The notes: generated by a model from the sequence alone, not told the origin. Shown: positions 7,937 through 17,392, numbered from the stretch's first letter. The stretch: 64,000 nucleotides of DNA from Luteolibacter flavescens (GCF_025950085.1 NZ_JAPDDS010000012.1:1-64000); one strand, 5' to 3'. Program-made: numbers and translations.

Positions 7937-8428
7937 TTATCGGGATGGTGAGTGGGAGACGGATGGCTCCGGATTCGCGGGAAGACGGCCTTGGATCGCC
8001 TTGGCGAGCAAGGCACGGCGGTCCTTCGTGATCGGTGAGAGCGACAGGTGGATGCCCGAGGTCTTTTCCGCGGAGAAGTGCAGCGTCAAGCGCGAGTCAT
8101 CAATGTCTGCCGCCGTGATCTGCGCCCACGGGATGACTTGCATGTTGGTCGCTGGCCGGAAAAAGGGAAAGATCTCCACGCCGATCGGGCTGAGGAGGAG
8201 GTAGGCGTGCTTCCCACAATGCCAGGCGAGCCGGCCGAGAAGGATGGAGATGCCGAGCGGGATGAAGCCCCAGGCCGGGTGAGGAAGCTCCGGCGTATCC
8301 GCCCGGTAGGGGGTGAGCAGGAAAAACACGAGCCCGGCCATCAGGCACACCGCGGCGGAGATCCAGAATGCCACGGCCTGCCCGGCGCGGGTGAAACGCA
8401 ATTCCTTCTGGGGTTCGGCGACGGCCAT
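7937..8428 (-). CDS. Membrane protein with two transmembrane helices and a PH-like tail
   Basis: A 163-residue protein. A short cytoplasmic N-terminus leads into helices at about residues 18-40 (AVAFWISAAVCLMAGLVFFLL) and 52-64. A soluble beta-rich domain follows (YLLLSPIGVEIFPFFRP, then MQVIPWAQITAADIDDSRLTLHF), which has the feel of a bacterial PH domain reporting membrane-proximal state. I do not recognise a specific family. It is immediately followed by the YbjN-family gene without spacing, which argues for a shared function. Confidence 0.65.
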   Translation of the reverse strand: MAVAEPQKELRFTRAGQAVAFWISAAVCLMAGLVFFLLTPYRADTPELPHPAWGFIPLGISILLGRLAWHCGKHAYLLLSPIGVEIFPFFRPATNMQVIPWAQITAADIDDSRLTLHFSAEKTSGIHLSLSPITKDRRALLAKAIQGRLPANPEPSVSHSPSR

Positions 8429-8503
8429 GCGGGGAGAGGGTGGAGCGTGGGAAGGAGCGTGCCAAGAAAGGAGATAGGGCGGGGGAGACGGGGGACTTTC
8501 CGC

Positions 8504-8857
8504 TCAAAGCCCGAGCTTGGCGCGCTGTGACTTTGGTAGCCCGGCCACGACGAGGTCGTAGGAGTGATCGATCAATTCGCCGACCAGCGATGGCGGCAGC
8601 GAGCCATCGAGCAGCACGGTGTTCCAGTGGCGCTTGTTCATGTGATAGCCGGGAAGGACGGCGGAGTATTCGTCGCGCAGGAGCACGGCACGCTCGGGAT
8701 TGCACTTGAGGTTAATGCGGGACGGGAAGTCCTCGGGCATGGTGAGGGCAAACATCTTGCCCGCCACCTTGTAAACGAGCACCTCGGGGCCGAAGGGCGT
8801 GGTCTCCTCCGCGCCGGGCTTTGAGAGGAAGTGGGCGATGACTTCGGGCAGGTCCAT
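8504..8857 (-). CDS. MmcQ/YjbR family protein
   Basis: A 117-residue protein of the MmcQ/YjbR family, with a double-wing DNA-binding-like fold. The signature MNKRHWNTVLLDGSLP is present near residue 75, preceded by KMFALTMPEDFPSRINLKCNPE. The ATG at 8857 begins the standard MDLPEVIAHFLSKPGAEETTPFG N-terminus; the open frame continues upstream without family support. The family's role is not settled. The gene is single. Confidence 0.88.
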   Translation of the reverse strand: MDLPEVIAHFLSKPGAEETTPFGPEVLVYKVAGKMFALTMPEDFPSRINLKCNPERAVLLRDEYSAVLPGYHMNKRHWNTVLLDGSLPPSLVGELIDHSYDLVVAGLPKSQRAKLGL

Positions 8858-8934
8858 GATGGCGGCGTGGTTTCCCGGAATGAAGCCTTTCCAAGAATAC
8901 AGTGCTACTCCGAAGACGTGCCGGGAGCGAGGCC

Positions 8935-9309
8935 TCACACCATGGCGATCCGCTCGATGCTTCCCGCATAGCGATCCAGTGGGCTGGTGAGTCGCGGGAT
9001 CGCATTGAAAACAAGGAACACGACCAGGCGATCATCGCAGCGGAGCAGGCCGATCTCGACCCGGGCTTTGGTGAGTTCCGCGCAGAGATGGGCGAACTTG
9101 CTGAAAATGCCGTCCACCTCGGACTCGTCCACGCCAATGACCGTGCCGTCCTTCCGCACCCCGAGCAGCAGCAGGCCTCCATTCGACCAATGAAGCTCCG
9201 GGAATGCCTTCGCGATGCGGAGAGCGCCCGGGGTGGACTCCTCGAAAACGACCGCCTTTTCATAGGCTGCGATCAGCGCGGCCAGAGTGGAAACGTCGTG
9301 GACGGTCAT
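8935..9309 (-). CDS. Schlafen AlbA_2-like domain protein
   Basis: A 124-residue protein that is essentially one AlbA_2 (Schlafen-type, putative nucleic-acid-binding) domain. Visible are VVFEESTPGALRIAKAFPEL, then SNGGLLLLGVRKDGTVIGVDESEVDGI, the GG-hhhhGV-x-DG-x-hxG signature. Most family members carry further C-terminal domains; this one ends right after the domain at IERIAMV, so it is a minimal form. Neighbours give no clue to its job. Confidence 0.72.
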   Translation of the reverse strand: MTVHDVSTLAALIAAYEKAVVFEESTPGALRIAKAFPELHWSNGGLLLLGVRKDGTVIGVDESEVDGIFSKFAHLCAELTKARVEIGLLRCDDRLVVFLVFNAIPRLTSPLDRYAGSIERIAMV

Positions 9310-9713
9310 GACTTTCCCATGACTCTATCCAGACCGGGAGATGAAGTCGATGGGCAAGTTTTTTCTGTCCGGCACGCGACCGGATCGGGGCCGTGAATGG
9401 TAGATGTGACAAGGGGCAATCCGATTGTCGGGACGTCTTATCTCCGGGTTTGTTGTTCGGACTTCATCTTATCTTGTTCATACCCCAGAAGATTACGTAA
9501 TTCACGCAGCTTTGTGAGGTCGGAGAGGTTGGCGAGTAGTCTGAAAAATCTGCGTAGTTTGCGAAAATGCGAAACGCCAAGGGTCTCATTTAGAGGCAGT
9601 TTCGTGGATCGGTGGCTTCCACGCGATTACGTAATGGGAAACTAATTAAGGAATGCAGATAGTGATGGCGTCAAAGGCAACGACTTTCCCAAACACCCAA
9701 CCAGCCACCTCCC
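9310..9713. other. AT-richer intergenic region with a repeated palindrome
   Basis: A gap of about 400 bp, clearly lower in GC than its surroundings. It holds two copies of GATTACGTAAT (9491-9501 and 9625-9635), each containing the perfect palindrome ATTACGTAAT, 134 bp apart. The second copy is 78 bp before the next gene's start. A short open frame at 9397-9645 has no recognisable protein character. The region could be a regulatory region for the gene at 9714. Confidence 0.5.
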
Positions 9714-10433
9714 ATGAATGCTCAAGACAAGATCCAGCAGCTTGCGATGGCAGCTCTCCGCTCCGCTCCGGCTCCGACTGGAGTCCCAAAGCCAGCCACC
9801 TTCATGGCCGCTCCGGAGAAGCTCCGCCAAGCCATCCCGGCAACAGCGAGCGAGCAGGAGGTGAAGTCCGAGCCGGCAACTCCGGCCGCTGCTCCCGCAC
9901 CGGTGCCAGCAGTGGCAGCCGCTCCCGAGACCCCGGCATTCAAGGACGAGGGATGTCCCGAACTCCGCGCGATGATCGAGGAGCGCGATGCGGTGAAGGA
10001 TAAGAAGAACAAGCGGACGAGCCTTGCCGTCACCCTAGCCCTGCTGGCGATGCTGGGTTCCGCCGGTGGTTGGTTCGCGGTGAATCCGGAAGCGCAGGCC
10101 AAGGTCGCCAGGATCGTCCCCCTGTTCAAGGAGTCGATGCGCGACGTGAAGTCGCTCGCGAACACCAAGGAGAATTTCGACAAGCAGCTCGAGAAGATCG
10201 CCGTCCACGGCAACCACATCGAAGACGCCACCCGTGCGATGGGTGTCGATCCCGACTCCGTGCCGGAAGGTGCGGGAGAGGAGATCGACGGCGCGATGAA
10301 GGAGATGATGGGCGGGCAGAAGACCACCTCCGAGCGTAATCTGGAGATGCAGCAGAAGCTCGGCATCGTCGGACAACTCTTCGGCGACAAGAAGGACAAG
10401 GCCGGGAAGGAAGCTGACACCGCTGAGAAGTAA
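9714..10433 (+). CDS. Single-pass membrane protein with Ala/Pro-rich cytoplasmic region
   Basis: A 239-residue protein that I do not recognise. Residues 1-75 are rich in Ala and Pro (SEPATPAAAPAPVPAVAAAP). A charged stretch (KDKKNKRTS) precedes one transmembrane helix at about 104-125 (LAVTLALLAMLGSAGGWFAV). A helical, charged C-terminal domain follows, with DVKSLANTKENFDKQLEKIAV. The positive-inside pattern puts the N-terminus in the cytoplasm and the C-terminus in the periplasm. It lies 52 bp upstream of an ABC ATPase gene and may share its transcript. Confidence 0.7.
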   Translation: MNAQDKIQQLAMAALRSAPAPTGVPKPATFMAAPEKLRQAIPATASEQEVKSEPATPAAAPAPVPAVAAAPETPAFKDEGCPELRAMIEERDAVKDKKNKRTSLAVTLALLAMLGSAGGWFAVNPEAQAKVARIVPLFKESMRDVKSLANTKENFDKQLEKIAVHGNHIEDATRAMGVDPDSVPEGAGEEIDGAMKEMMGGQKTTSERNLEMQQKLGIVGQLFGDKKDKAGKEADTAEK

Positions 10434-10485
10434 TCCGCGGCGAAAAAGCTGGCCAGCGCTCCGGCGACGCGGCGGCATCAGTCCT

Positions 10486-11280
10486 GTGGAGCACGAGCCC
10501 TTTCTTGAGATCCGGGATGCAACCGTCTGGCGCGGGGAAACCTGCGCCTTGCGCGATTTTTCCCTCACGCTCCGCCACGGTGAAAGCGTCGCGATCCTCG
10601 GGCCGAATGGCGCGGGGAAGAGCACGCTGCTCAAGCTGCTGACCGGCGAGGTGAGACCGGAAGCGGACCCGCGGACGGTCTGTCGGCTCTTTGGCGAGGA
10701 ACTGTGGTCGCTGGAGGAGCTCCGCCACCGCATCGGCGTGGTGATGCCGGAGGACGTGGCCCGTTTTGATCGGGAGGAGATAGGGGCAGACGTGGTGCTC
10801 TCGTCGCTCCGAGGTGCCTTCGGGCGCACGCGCGACATGCGGTTTTCCGCAAAGGACCGCGCTGCGGCAGACGCGGCGATGGAGCGGCTAGGCGTGGCGC
10901 ATCTGGCGAGGCGGGAGTTCGGAACGCTTTCTTCCGGCGAGCGACGCCGCTTTCTCATCGCGCGCGCCCTCGTTCACGATCCCGCAGTGCTGGTGCTCGA
11001 CGAGCCCTCGACCGCGCTCGATTTCACCGCCGCCATGGGGCTGACCACGGTGATGCGGGAACTGCTCGCCCACGGCCATACCCTGGTGCTGGTGACTCAT
11101 CATCCGGGAGAAATTCCTCCGGAGATCGGGCGGGTCATCCTCTTGGAGAAGGGTGCAGTGCGGGTCGATGCCCCGAAGCGGAAAGCCCTGAAGGGAGAGC
11201 TTCTCAGCGGGCTCTTCGGGCTCCCATTGAGAGTTACGTGGAGCCGGGGATGGTGCGAGGTCCGGCCGGGGGAGTTGTGA
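10486..11280 (+). CDS. ABC transporter ATP-binding protein
   Basis: A 264-residue ABC ATPase. Walker A is GPNGAGKST near residue 46, the signature LSSGERRRF near residue 147, Walker B VLVLDEPS near residue 168 and the switch histidine VTHHPGEIP near residue 205. The start is GTG at 10486. The sequence resembles the ModF/iron-complex type of stand-alone ATPases more than the LolD/MacB type encoded at 19808. No permease gene is adjacent, so the membrane partner is either elsewhere or absent, as in ATPases acting on soluble targets. Confidence 0.87.
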   Translation: MEHEPFLEIRDATVWRGETCALRDFSLTLRHGESVAILGPNGAGKSTLLKLLTGEVRPEADPRTVCRLFGEELWSLEELRHRIGVVMPEDVARFDREEIGADVVLSSLRGAFGRTRDMRFSAKDRAAADAAMERLGVAHLARREFGTLSSGERRRFLIARALVHDPAVLVLDEPSTALDFTAAMGLTTVMRELLAHGHTLVLVTHHPGEIPPEIGRVILLEKGAVRVDAPKRKALKGELLSGLFGLPLRVTWSRGWCEVRPGEL

Positions 11281-11323
11281 AATTCCGCTTGCTGTTGGAA
11301 ACGATCGGGGTTTTCTGGTCAGC

Positions 11324-11680
11324 GTGCGCAGCGTGTTTGCATGGCTACTGATGTTCGGCGTGATCGCCGGACTGTGTGGCCGCGTGCTCGCGCTGGATCA
11401 CGTGCATTCGAAGGTCCACACCTCCCAGTGCTCCGGTCACGATCACGATGGTCATGACCATGATCACGAGTCCACGGACGACCATTCGCATGAAGGTTGC
11501 CCGCCCGGACCGCACGAGCATCACACCCACGCGTGCTGCCATCCGGCACCGCTCGCGGGGATGGATCTGCAGCAGCATCGCATGCCGCCTCCGGGTGCCG
11601 TATGGCTCTGTGTTTCCTGGGTCACGGCCTTGCCGCCGGATGAGCCCGTGTTTGCCTTGGACAAGCCCCCTTTGATCTGA
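11324..11680 (+). CDS. Histidine-rich secreted protein, first gene of the metal-efflux region
   Basis: A 118-residue protein with a signal-like N-terminus (VFAWLLMFGVIAGLCGRVLA). It then has a His/Asp-rich block (HDHDGHDHDHESTDDHSHEG) and further His and Cys residues (HEHHTHACCHP). Such clusters bind zinc, nickel, cobalt or copper. The start is GTG at 11324, chosen because it precedes the signal peptide. It sits just before the TolC-RND genes, as small metal-binding or regulatory proteins often do in czc/cnr/cus clusters. I cannot name the metal. Confidence 0.7.
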   Translation: MRSVFAWLLMFGVIAGLCGRVLALDHVHSKVHTSQCSGHDHDGHDHDHESTDDHSHEGCPPGPHEHHTHACCHPAPLAGMDLQQHRMPPPGAVWLCVSWVTALPPDEPVFALDKPPLI

Positions 11681-11822
11681 GCGTCCGTTGTTAGACGCTC
11701 CATCGTGCCCGCGTGGCGCGATGTCCTCCGCCCTCTGACCCTCTTTGTCCGGCGGTCCTCCTGTCAGGAATATCATCAGGTCCATGCCCTGCCGTCGGCG
11801 GGCGACCACAGCTTTTCCATTC

Positions 11823-13049
11823 ATGCATTCACTCTTTTCACGTGCCCTCGTGGCACTCGTCATCACGGTATCCGCAGTCCGGGCGGAGCCGGGGGTGGTG
11901 GTCTCGCTCGCCAGTGTCGGCGACCGCGTCCGCGCCCAGAATCCCGACCTTGCCGCCGCCCGCCTCCGCATCCGCGAGGCGCTCGGCCGCATGAACCAGT
12001 CCGGCCGCCTCTCCAATCCCGAGATCGAGACCCAGGTCAGCCATGACCCCCGCTACCGGGAGCGGAGCCTCGAGATCGGCTTCGTCCAGCGCTTCCCGCT
12101 CACTAATCGCCTGCGGCTCGAGAAAAGCGTCACCCTCGCCGAATACAAGGCCTCCGAGGCCGAGGTCCGCGAGGTGGAGCGCCAGATCATCGCCGAGGCC
12201 CGCGAGGGCGTCGTGAGCGTGCTGGCCATCCGCCAGCGTCGTGAGCTGCTCGACCAGCAGTCGGCGCTTGCGAAGGAGCTTTCGGACTTCCTTTCCGGCA
12301 TCGCCGAGAAGGGCGAAGGCTCGAAGCTCGATGCCGGGCAGGCCAAGCTCGAAGCTGCGGGCATCGCGCTGGAAATGCGCCAGCTCGATGCCACGGAAGC
12401 CGCCGCCATCGGCACCCTGAAGCCGCTGCTCGGCATGCTGCCCGCCCAGAAGCTGCTGGTAAGTGGCAGCCTGCCCGCGCCAGCCATCCCCGTGGCAGAC
12501 GTCAACCACGCCCGCAGGCCAGACTATCAGGCCGCGATCCTGCAGGCGGATGCTGCCGCAAAGGGCGTGGAGCTGGAGCAGGCGAAGCGCTACGACGACG
12601 TGGAAGCCGGCATCTTCGCCGGTGCCGAGCGCACCGAGGACGCGCCGGACGGCTACGACAAGGAAGCCATGGTCGGCTTGCGCTTCACCTTCCCTCTGCC
12701 CCTCTGGAACAAGAACGAGGGCGCGATCGAGGAAGCCCAAGCCCTGAAGGAACGCCGCGACAAGGAGGCGAACGCCTTGGCCCGGTCGATCCATCTGGAA
12801 GCGGAAGCGGCGCGCTCCGAGATGCAGCAGTGGACCAAGCTGCTCGATGAACTCGGCGGCACGCTGATCCCGCTGGCCGAGGAGCAGGCAAAGGCGGCGG
12901 AGGATGCCTTCCGCCAAGGGCAGGGTGAACTCCAGACCGTCTTCCGCACCCGCGAGAAGCGGCTGCAGCTCGCCGCCGCCCGCCTCGACGCCTTGCAACA
13001 ATTCCACCTCGCCCGCGTGCGCCACGAAGCGGCGGCGGGCAAACCTTGA
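11823..13049 (+). CDS. TolC-family outer membrane efflux protein
   Basis: A 408-residue outer-membrane channel component of a tripartite efflux pump. A signal peptide (SRALVALVITVSAVRA) is followed by two long helical repeats, about residues 40-220 and 235-405, that carry the alternating Ala/Glu/Lys pattern of the TolC tunnel (VREVERQIIAEAREGVVSVL, RRDKEANALARSIHLEAEAA). The ATG at 11823 was chosen for the signal peptide. The pump's adaptor gene starts 17 bp downstream. It is the CzcC/CusC equivalent of the cluster. Confidence 0.9.
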   Translation: MHSLFSRALVALVITVSAVRAEPGVVVSLASVGDRVRAQNPDLAAARLRIREALGRMNQSGRLSNPEIETQVSHDPRYRERSLEIGFVQRFPLTNRLRLEKSVTLAEYKASEAEVREVERQIIAEAREGVVSVLAIRQRRELLDQQSALAKELSDFLSGIAEKGEGSKLDAGQAKLEAAGIALEMRQLDATEAAAIGTLKPLLGMLPAQKLLVSGSLPAPAIPVADVNHARRPDYQAAILQADAAAKGVELEQAKRYDDVEAGIFAGAERTEDAPDGYDKEAMVGLRFTFPLPLWNKNEGAIEEAQALKERRDKEANALARSIHLEAEAARSEMQQWTKLLDELGGTLIPLAEEQAKAAEDAFRQGQGELQTVFRTREKRLQLAAARLDALQQFHLARVRHEAAAGKP

Positions 13050-13066
13050 ACCATTTTTGTCAGACC

Positions 13067-14200
13067 ATGAAATTTTCTGTTATCCTTTGCATGGGAGCGC
13101 TGCTGCTCCCGCATGCCGCCTTCTCCGCCACCGAGGGCGGGACGGTACTCCTCACCGAACAGGGTGTGAACAACCTTGGAATCGAGATTGTTACGGTCGA
13201 GGAGGCCGAGTTCCAGGACACCGCCTTCGCACTCGGGCGCATCGAGACCATACCCGGCCGCACCGGCGCGGTGAGCAGCCGCATCTCCGGCAAGCTCGTG
13301 GAGCTGCGTGTCTCGCCCGGAGATTCGGTGACTGCCGACCAGATCGTCGCCGAGGTGGAAAGCCGTCAGGCGGGCGACCCGCCGCCGGTCATCCCGCTGC
13401 GCGCGCCGCTGAAGGGGCTGGTGATGCATTCCGATGCCCGCCTCGGCGATCCCGTGGAGCCGGACAAGGCGCTGTTAGAAATCACTGACCTCTCCGAGGT
13501 CCACGCCGTCGCACGTGTGCCGGAATATCAGGCGGGCATGCTGAAGCCTGGCTCCAAGGCGAGGATCCAGGTGGCCGCGCTCGGCGAGAAGGAATTCGAG
13601 GGCGAGCTGATCCGCTTCGGCACCTCGGCCGATCCGGAGAGCGGCACCATCGACGCGTATTTCCTGCTGCCAAATCCGGACGGCGTGCTCCGCCCCGGCA
13701 TGCGCGCCGAATTCTCCATCGTGAAGTCGATGCGCGAGGGCGTGCTCTCCGTGCCGAAGGAATCGCTGCAGGGGAATCCAGCGAACCGCCACGTCTATGT
13801 GAAGCACCCGAAGATCCCGAATGCCTTTGACCGCGTGAGCGTGCAGACCGGCGAGACGAGCGCGAATCGCGTGGAGATCGTGGACGGCCTCTACCCCGGC
13901 GACGAGGTGGTCACCCGCGGATCGTATTCGCTCGGCTTCGCAGGGCAGGGGGGAGGTGTCTCGCTGAAGGAAGCGATGGATGCCGCCCACGGCCACGAGC
14001 ACAATGAGGACGGCTCCGAGATGACCCCGGAGCAGGCCGCTGCTAAGAAGGCGGCAAAATCCGGTGAAGCCGGCCACGAGCATGGAAGCGCCGCTCCCGC
14101 GTGGCGTGAGAAGTTCTTCATGGCTACCACCGCGTTGCTCTTCGTGCTGCTCGTGCTGAGCTCGGTATCGAAGCGAAAGGGAACCCCGGAACTCACCTGA
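13067..14200 (+). CDS. RND periplasmic adaptor with histidine-rich tail and C-terminal helix
   Basis: A 377-residue membrane-fusion protein of the CusB/CzcB type. A signal peptide (MKFSVILCMGALLLPHAAFSA) leads into the split lipoyl/barrel-sandwich region (RISGKLVELRVSPGDSVTAD, near 80-100), a beta-barrel domain and a membrane-proximal domain (VEIVDGLYPGDEVVTRGSYS). Unusual parts follow: a His-rich segment (AAHGHEHNEDGSE, AGHEHGS) and a terminal hydrophobic helix (FFMATTALLFVLLVLSSV). The start at 13067 was preferred over a TTG 21 bases upstream. It lies five bases before the RND pump gene. Confidence 0.9.
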   Translation: MKFSVILCMGALLLPHAAFSATEGGTVLLTEQGVNNLGIEIVTVEEAEFQDTAFALGRIETIPGRTGAVSSRISGKLVELRVSPGDSVTADQIVAEVESRQAGDPPPVIPLRAPLKGLVMHSDARLGDPVEPDKALLEITDLSEVHAVARVPEYQAGMLKPGSKARIQVAALGEKEFEGELIRFGTSADPESGTIDAYFLLPNPDGVLRPGMRAEFSIVKSMREGVLSVPKESLQGNPANRHVYVKHPKIPNAFDRVSVQTGETSANRVEIVDGLYPGDEVVTRGSYSLGFAGQGGGVSLKEAMDAAHGHEHNEDGSEMTPEQAAAKKAAKSGEAGHEHGSAAPAWREKFFMATTALLFVLLVLSSVSKRKGTPELT

Positions 14201-14204
14201 ACCC

Positions 14205-17200
14205 ATGCTGAACATCCTCATCCGATGGTCGCTGCGGAACCGGGCGATCATCCTCTGCATCTCATTCCTGATCCTCGCGCTCGGTTTCAAGACCGCCCGT
14301 GAGTTGCCCGTGGAGGTCCTGCCGGATCTCACGAAGCCAACCGTTACCATCCTGACAGAAGCTCCCGGACTCGCTCCGGAAGAAGTGGAGGCGCTGGTCA
14401 CGCAGCCGATCGAAAACTCGCTGATGGGCGTGGCGGGGCTGACCCGCATGCGCTCGACATCGGACATCGCGCTGTCGCTCGTCTACGCGGAGTTCGAGTG
14501 GGGCACGGACATCTATCGTGCGCGGCAGTTCGTGCAGGAGCGGCTTCAGGTCGCCCGCGAGTCCTTGCCGGAAGATACCCAGCCGTACCTGACCCCGGTC
14601 GCCTCGCTGATGGGCGAGATCCTGCTCATCGGCGTGCGTAGCACCGATGGAAATACCGTGCCGATGGATGTGCGCACGATCGCCGACTGGACGATCCGCA
14701 TGCGGCTCCAGTCCATCTCCGGCGTCGCCGAGGTGCTCAGCATGGGTGGCGGCGTGAAGCAGGCCCAGGTGCAGCCGGATCCATGGCGCATGCAGGCGAA
14801 TGGCGTCTCCATCGAGGAGCTGGAGCAAGCCGTGCGCGAGGCTGCGACGAACTCGACCGGTGGCTTCATCGACAAGGGAGCGCAGGAAATCATGGTGCGG
14901 AATCTCGCGATGACCGTGGAGCTCGAGGACATCGCCCGGACGGTGGTGAAGGTCACCAACGGTCGACCCATCGCGATTTCCGACGTGGCAAAGGTCGCGT
15001 GGGACACCGAGCCGAAGCGCGGCGACGCCAGCGTGAACGGCGTGCCCGGCGTGATCATGAGTGTCACGAAGGCTCCCGGCTTCGACACCATCGACCTCAC
15101 CGAAAAGATCGAGGCCGCGATCAACGAACTCCAGCCATCCTTGCCGAAGGGCGTCGAGGCAACGGTGATCTTCCGCCAGCGGGACTTCATCGACGGCGCG
15201 ATTGGCAACCTGTCGAAGGCCATCGTCGAGGGTGCGGTGATGGTGACCGTGGTGCTGCTGCTCTTCCTGCTCAGCCTGCGCACCACCTTCATCACGCTGA
15301 TGGCAATGCCGCTGAGCTTTGCGATCACGCTGCTGACCTTCAAATGGTTCGGCCTCAGCGTGAACAGCATGACCCTCGGCGGTCTCGCCGTGGCCATCGG
15401 CATGGTGGTCGATGATGCCATTGTGGACGTGGAAAACGTCTTCCGGCGGTTGAAGGAAAACGCCTCATTGCCGAATCCATTGCCGAAGCTGGAAGTGATC
15501 GCACAGGCCTCCGGGGAAGTGCGGAATTCCATCCTCTACGCAACGGTCCTCATCGTGCTGGTCTTCCTTCCGCTGCTCGGACTGTCCGGTGTGGAAGGCC
15601 GCCTCTTCGGCCCCATCGCCATCGCCACCATCGTCAGCATGATCGCGTCCTTCGTGGTCTCGCTCACCGCCATCCCGGTGCTGTGCTCGTTGCTGCTGAA
15701 GGTGAAGGTCAAGGCTGGCGATCATGGTCATCAGGACGGCTATATCGTCCGCGGATTGAAGAACTTGCTCCGCGTGACCTTGCTGCGCATCAGCCTGAAG
15801 CAGCCCGTCATCGTGCTGGCCGTCGTCTCCATCCTGCTGGTGATGGCGCTGATGCTATTTCCCCAGATGAGCCGGGACTTCCTGCCGAAGTTCCATGAGG
15901 AAACCGTTGTCGTCACCACGGGTGCGGCACCGGGGACCTCGCTGGCGGAGATGTCGAATCTCGCCGAGGCCGTGGAAAAGCAGATCCGCGAGGTGCCCGA
16001 GGTGAATCACATCGGGCGGCGCATCGGTCGTGCGGAGCGGAGCGATCACGTCGTGCCGGTCTCCAATGTGGAGTTCGACATCGACTTCAGGAAGGAGGAA
16101 GGCGGGCGCAGCAACCAGGAGATCCTCGATGACATCCGCGCGCGCATCCAGACGGTGCCCGGGACATTCAGCATCCTCTCCGGTCCACTTTCGCACCGCA
16201 TCCAGCACTTGCTGAGCGGGGTGACGGCACCCGTGGCCGTGAAGGTATTCGGCCCGGATCTCGATACGATCACCGCGGTGGGAGCGAAGGTGCAGGCCAT
16301 CGCGAAAACCATCCCCGGACTGGAGAATGCGAAGCTCGATCAGCAGGCACCGATCCCCCAGCTCCGCATCGAGTTGGATCGCGAGCGCGCGCTGGCCCAC
16401 GGCGTGTCGCCCGGCGAGCTGAACTCGGAGCTGGCCACTTTGCTCGGCGGCAGTGCTGTCTCCCAACTCCGGGAGAACCAGCGGACGGTCGATCTCGCGA
16501 TCCGCTTGCCGGAAGAATGGCGTAGCGATCCGGATAAGATCCGCGAGCTGCCCATTCATACGAAGACCGGCCGGAACATCCCGCTCAAGCTGGTGGCGGA
16601 CGTGCGTGAGGCGTCGGGCCCCAGCTCCGTGCATCGCGAGAATACCCAGCGCCGCTACGTGATCGCCATCACTCCGACGCAGCGCAATGCCGGTGAACTG
16701 GTGCGCCAACTGAAGGAGAAGGTCGATGCCGAGGTGAAAACCCCGGAAGGCGTCTTCATCAGCTACGAAGGGGAGTTCCAGGCGGAGCAGGCCGCGGCAC
16801 AGAGGATCGCGGTCCTTTTCTCCGGAGTGCTGGCGGTCATCGTGCTACTACTGTGGTCGTACTTTCGCAGCCTCATGCTCGCGGTGCAGGTGCTGCTGAA
16901 TCTGCCGCTGGCACTCATGGGCAGCCTCGCGCTGACCTGGCATCTGGTGGGAAATATCAGCATCGCCACGCTCGTCGGCTTCATCGCCGTAGGCGGGGTG
17001 GCCGCGCGGAACGGGATCATGATGATCTCCCACTACCTGCACCTCATGAAGCACGAGGGGGAGGGCTTCACCTACTCGATGATCGAGCGGGGGACGCTGG
17101 AGCGACTGGTGCCCGTCACGATGACGGCGCTTTCCGCGGGCATCGCGCTCATCCCCTTCGTCCTGTCGAGAGGAGAGCCGGGGAAGGAAATCCTCAGCCC

Positions 17201-17336
17201 GGTGGCGATCTGCATCGTCGGCGGCCTCGTCACCTCGACCTTGCTAGACTTCGCCGTGACGCCCGCGGTCTTCCGTCTCTTCGGCCGCAAGGCCGCCCAG
17301 CGGGCCCTGGAACAAAATGCGCCTGCAACACACTGA
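14205..17336 (+). CDS. CusA/CzcA-family heavy-metal RND pump
   Basis: A 1043-residue inner-membrane proton antiporter that drives metal export through the adaptor and TolC protein encoded before it. The N-terminal start (IRNRAIILCISFLILALGF-like) and the helix-4 motif MVVDDAIVDVENVF near residue 400, with its Asp and Glu proton relay residues, identify the heavy-metal (HME) RND branch. The C-terminal VGGVAARNGIMMISHYLHLMKHEG is also a typical HME signature. Length is normal. The metal is not readable without the binding-site alignment; the surrounding His-rich proteins suggest a divalent cation. Confidence 0.93.
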   Translation: MLNILIRWSLRNRAIILCISFLILALGFKTARELPVEVLPDLTKPTVTILTEAPGLAPEEVEALVTQPIENSLMGVAGLTRMRSTSDIALSLVYAEFEWGTDIYRARQFVQERLQVARESLPEDTQPYLTPVASLMGEILLIGVRSTDGNTVPMDVRTIADWTIRMRLQSISGVAEVLSMGGGVKQAQVQPDPWRMQANGVSIEELEQAVREAATNSTGGFIDKGAQEIMVRNLAMTVELEDIARTVVKVTNGRPIAISDVAKVAWDTEPKRGDASVNGVPGVIMSVTKAPGFDTIDLTEKIEAAINELQPSLPKGVEATVIFRQRDFIDGAIGNLSKAIVEGAVMVTVVLLLFLLSLRTTFITLMAMPLSFAITLLTFKWFGLSVNSMTLGGLAVAIGMVVDDAIVDVENVFRRLKENASLPNPLPKLEVIAQASGEVRNSILYATVLIVLVFLPLLGLSGVEGRLFGPIAIATIVSMIASFVVSLTAIPVLCSLLLKVKVKAGDHGHQDGYIVRGLKNLLRVTLLRISLKQPVIVLAVVSILLVMALMLFPQMSRDFLPKFHEETVVVTTGAAPGTSLAEMSNLAEAVEKQIREVPEVNHIGRRIGRAERSDHVVPVSNVEFDIDFRKEEGGRSNQEILDDIRARIQTVPGTFSILSGPLSHRIQHLLSGVTAPVAVKVFGPDLDTITAVGAKVQAIAKTIPGLENAKLDQQAPIPQLRIELDRERALAHGVSPGELNSELATLLGGSAVSQLRENQRTVDLAIRLPEEWRSDPDKIRELPIHTKTGRNIPLKLVADVREASGPSSVHRENTQRRYVIAITPTQRNAGELVRQLKEKVDAEVKTPEGVFISYEGEFQAEQAAAQRIAVLFSGVLAVIVLLLWSYFRSLMLAVQVLLNLPLALMGSLALTWHLVGNISIATLVGFIAVGGVAARNGIMMISHYLHLMKHEGEGFTYSMIERGTLERLVPVTMTALSAGIALIPFVLSRGEPGKEILSPVAICIVGGLVTSTLLDFAVTPAVFRLFGRKAAQRALEQNAPATH

Positions 17337-17392
17337 ATGAATCACCCCTGACATCCGTCATTCAAACCGAACCATAGAAACCGACCGATACC

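Noticed and set aside
9397-9645. An 82-codon plus-strand frame in the AT-rich gap
   Set aside because: No ribosome-binding site, Ser/Arg-rich composition and no family features. The palindromes lie inside it, which fits non-coding regulatory DNA better.
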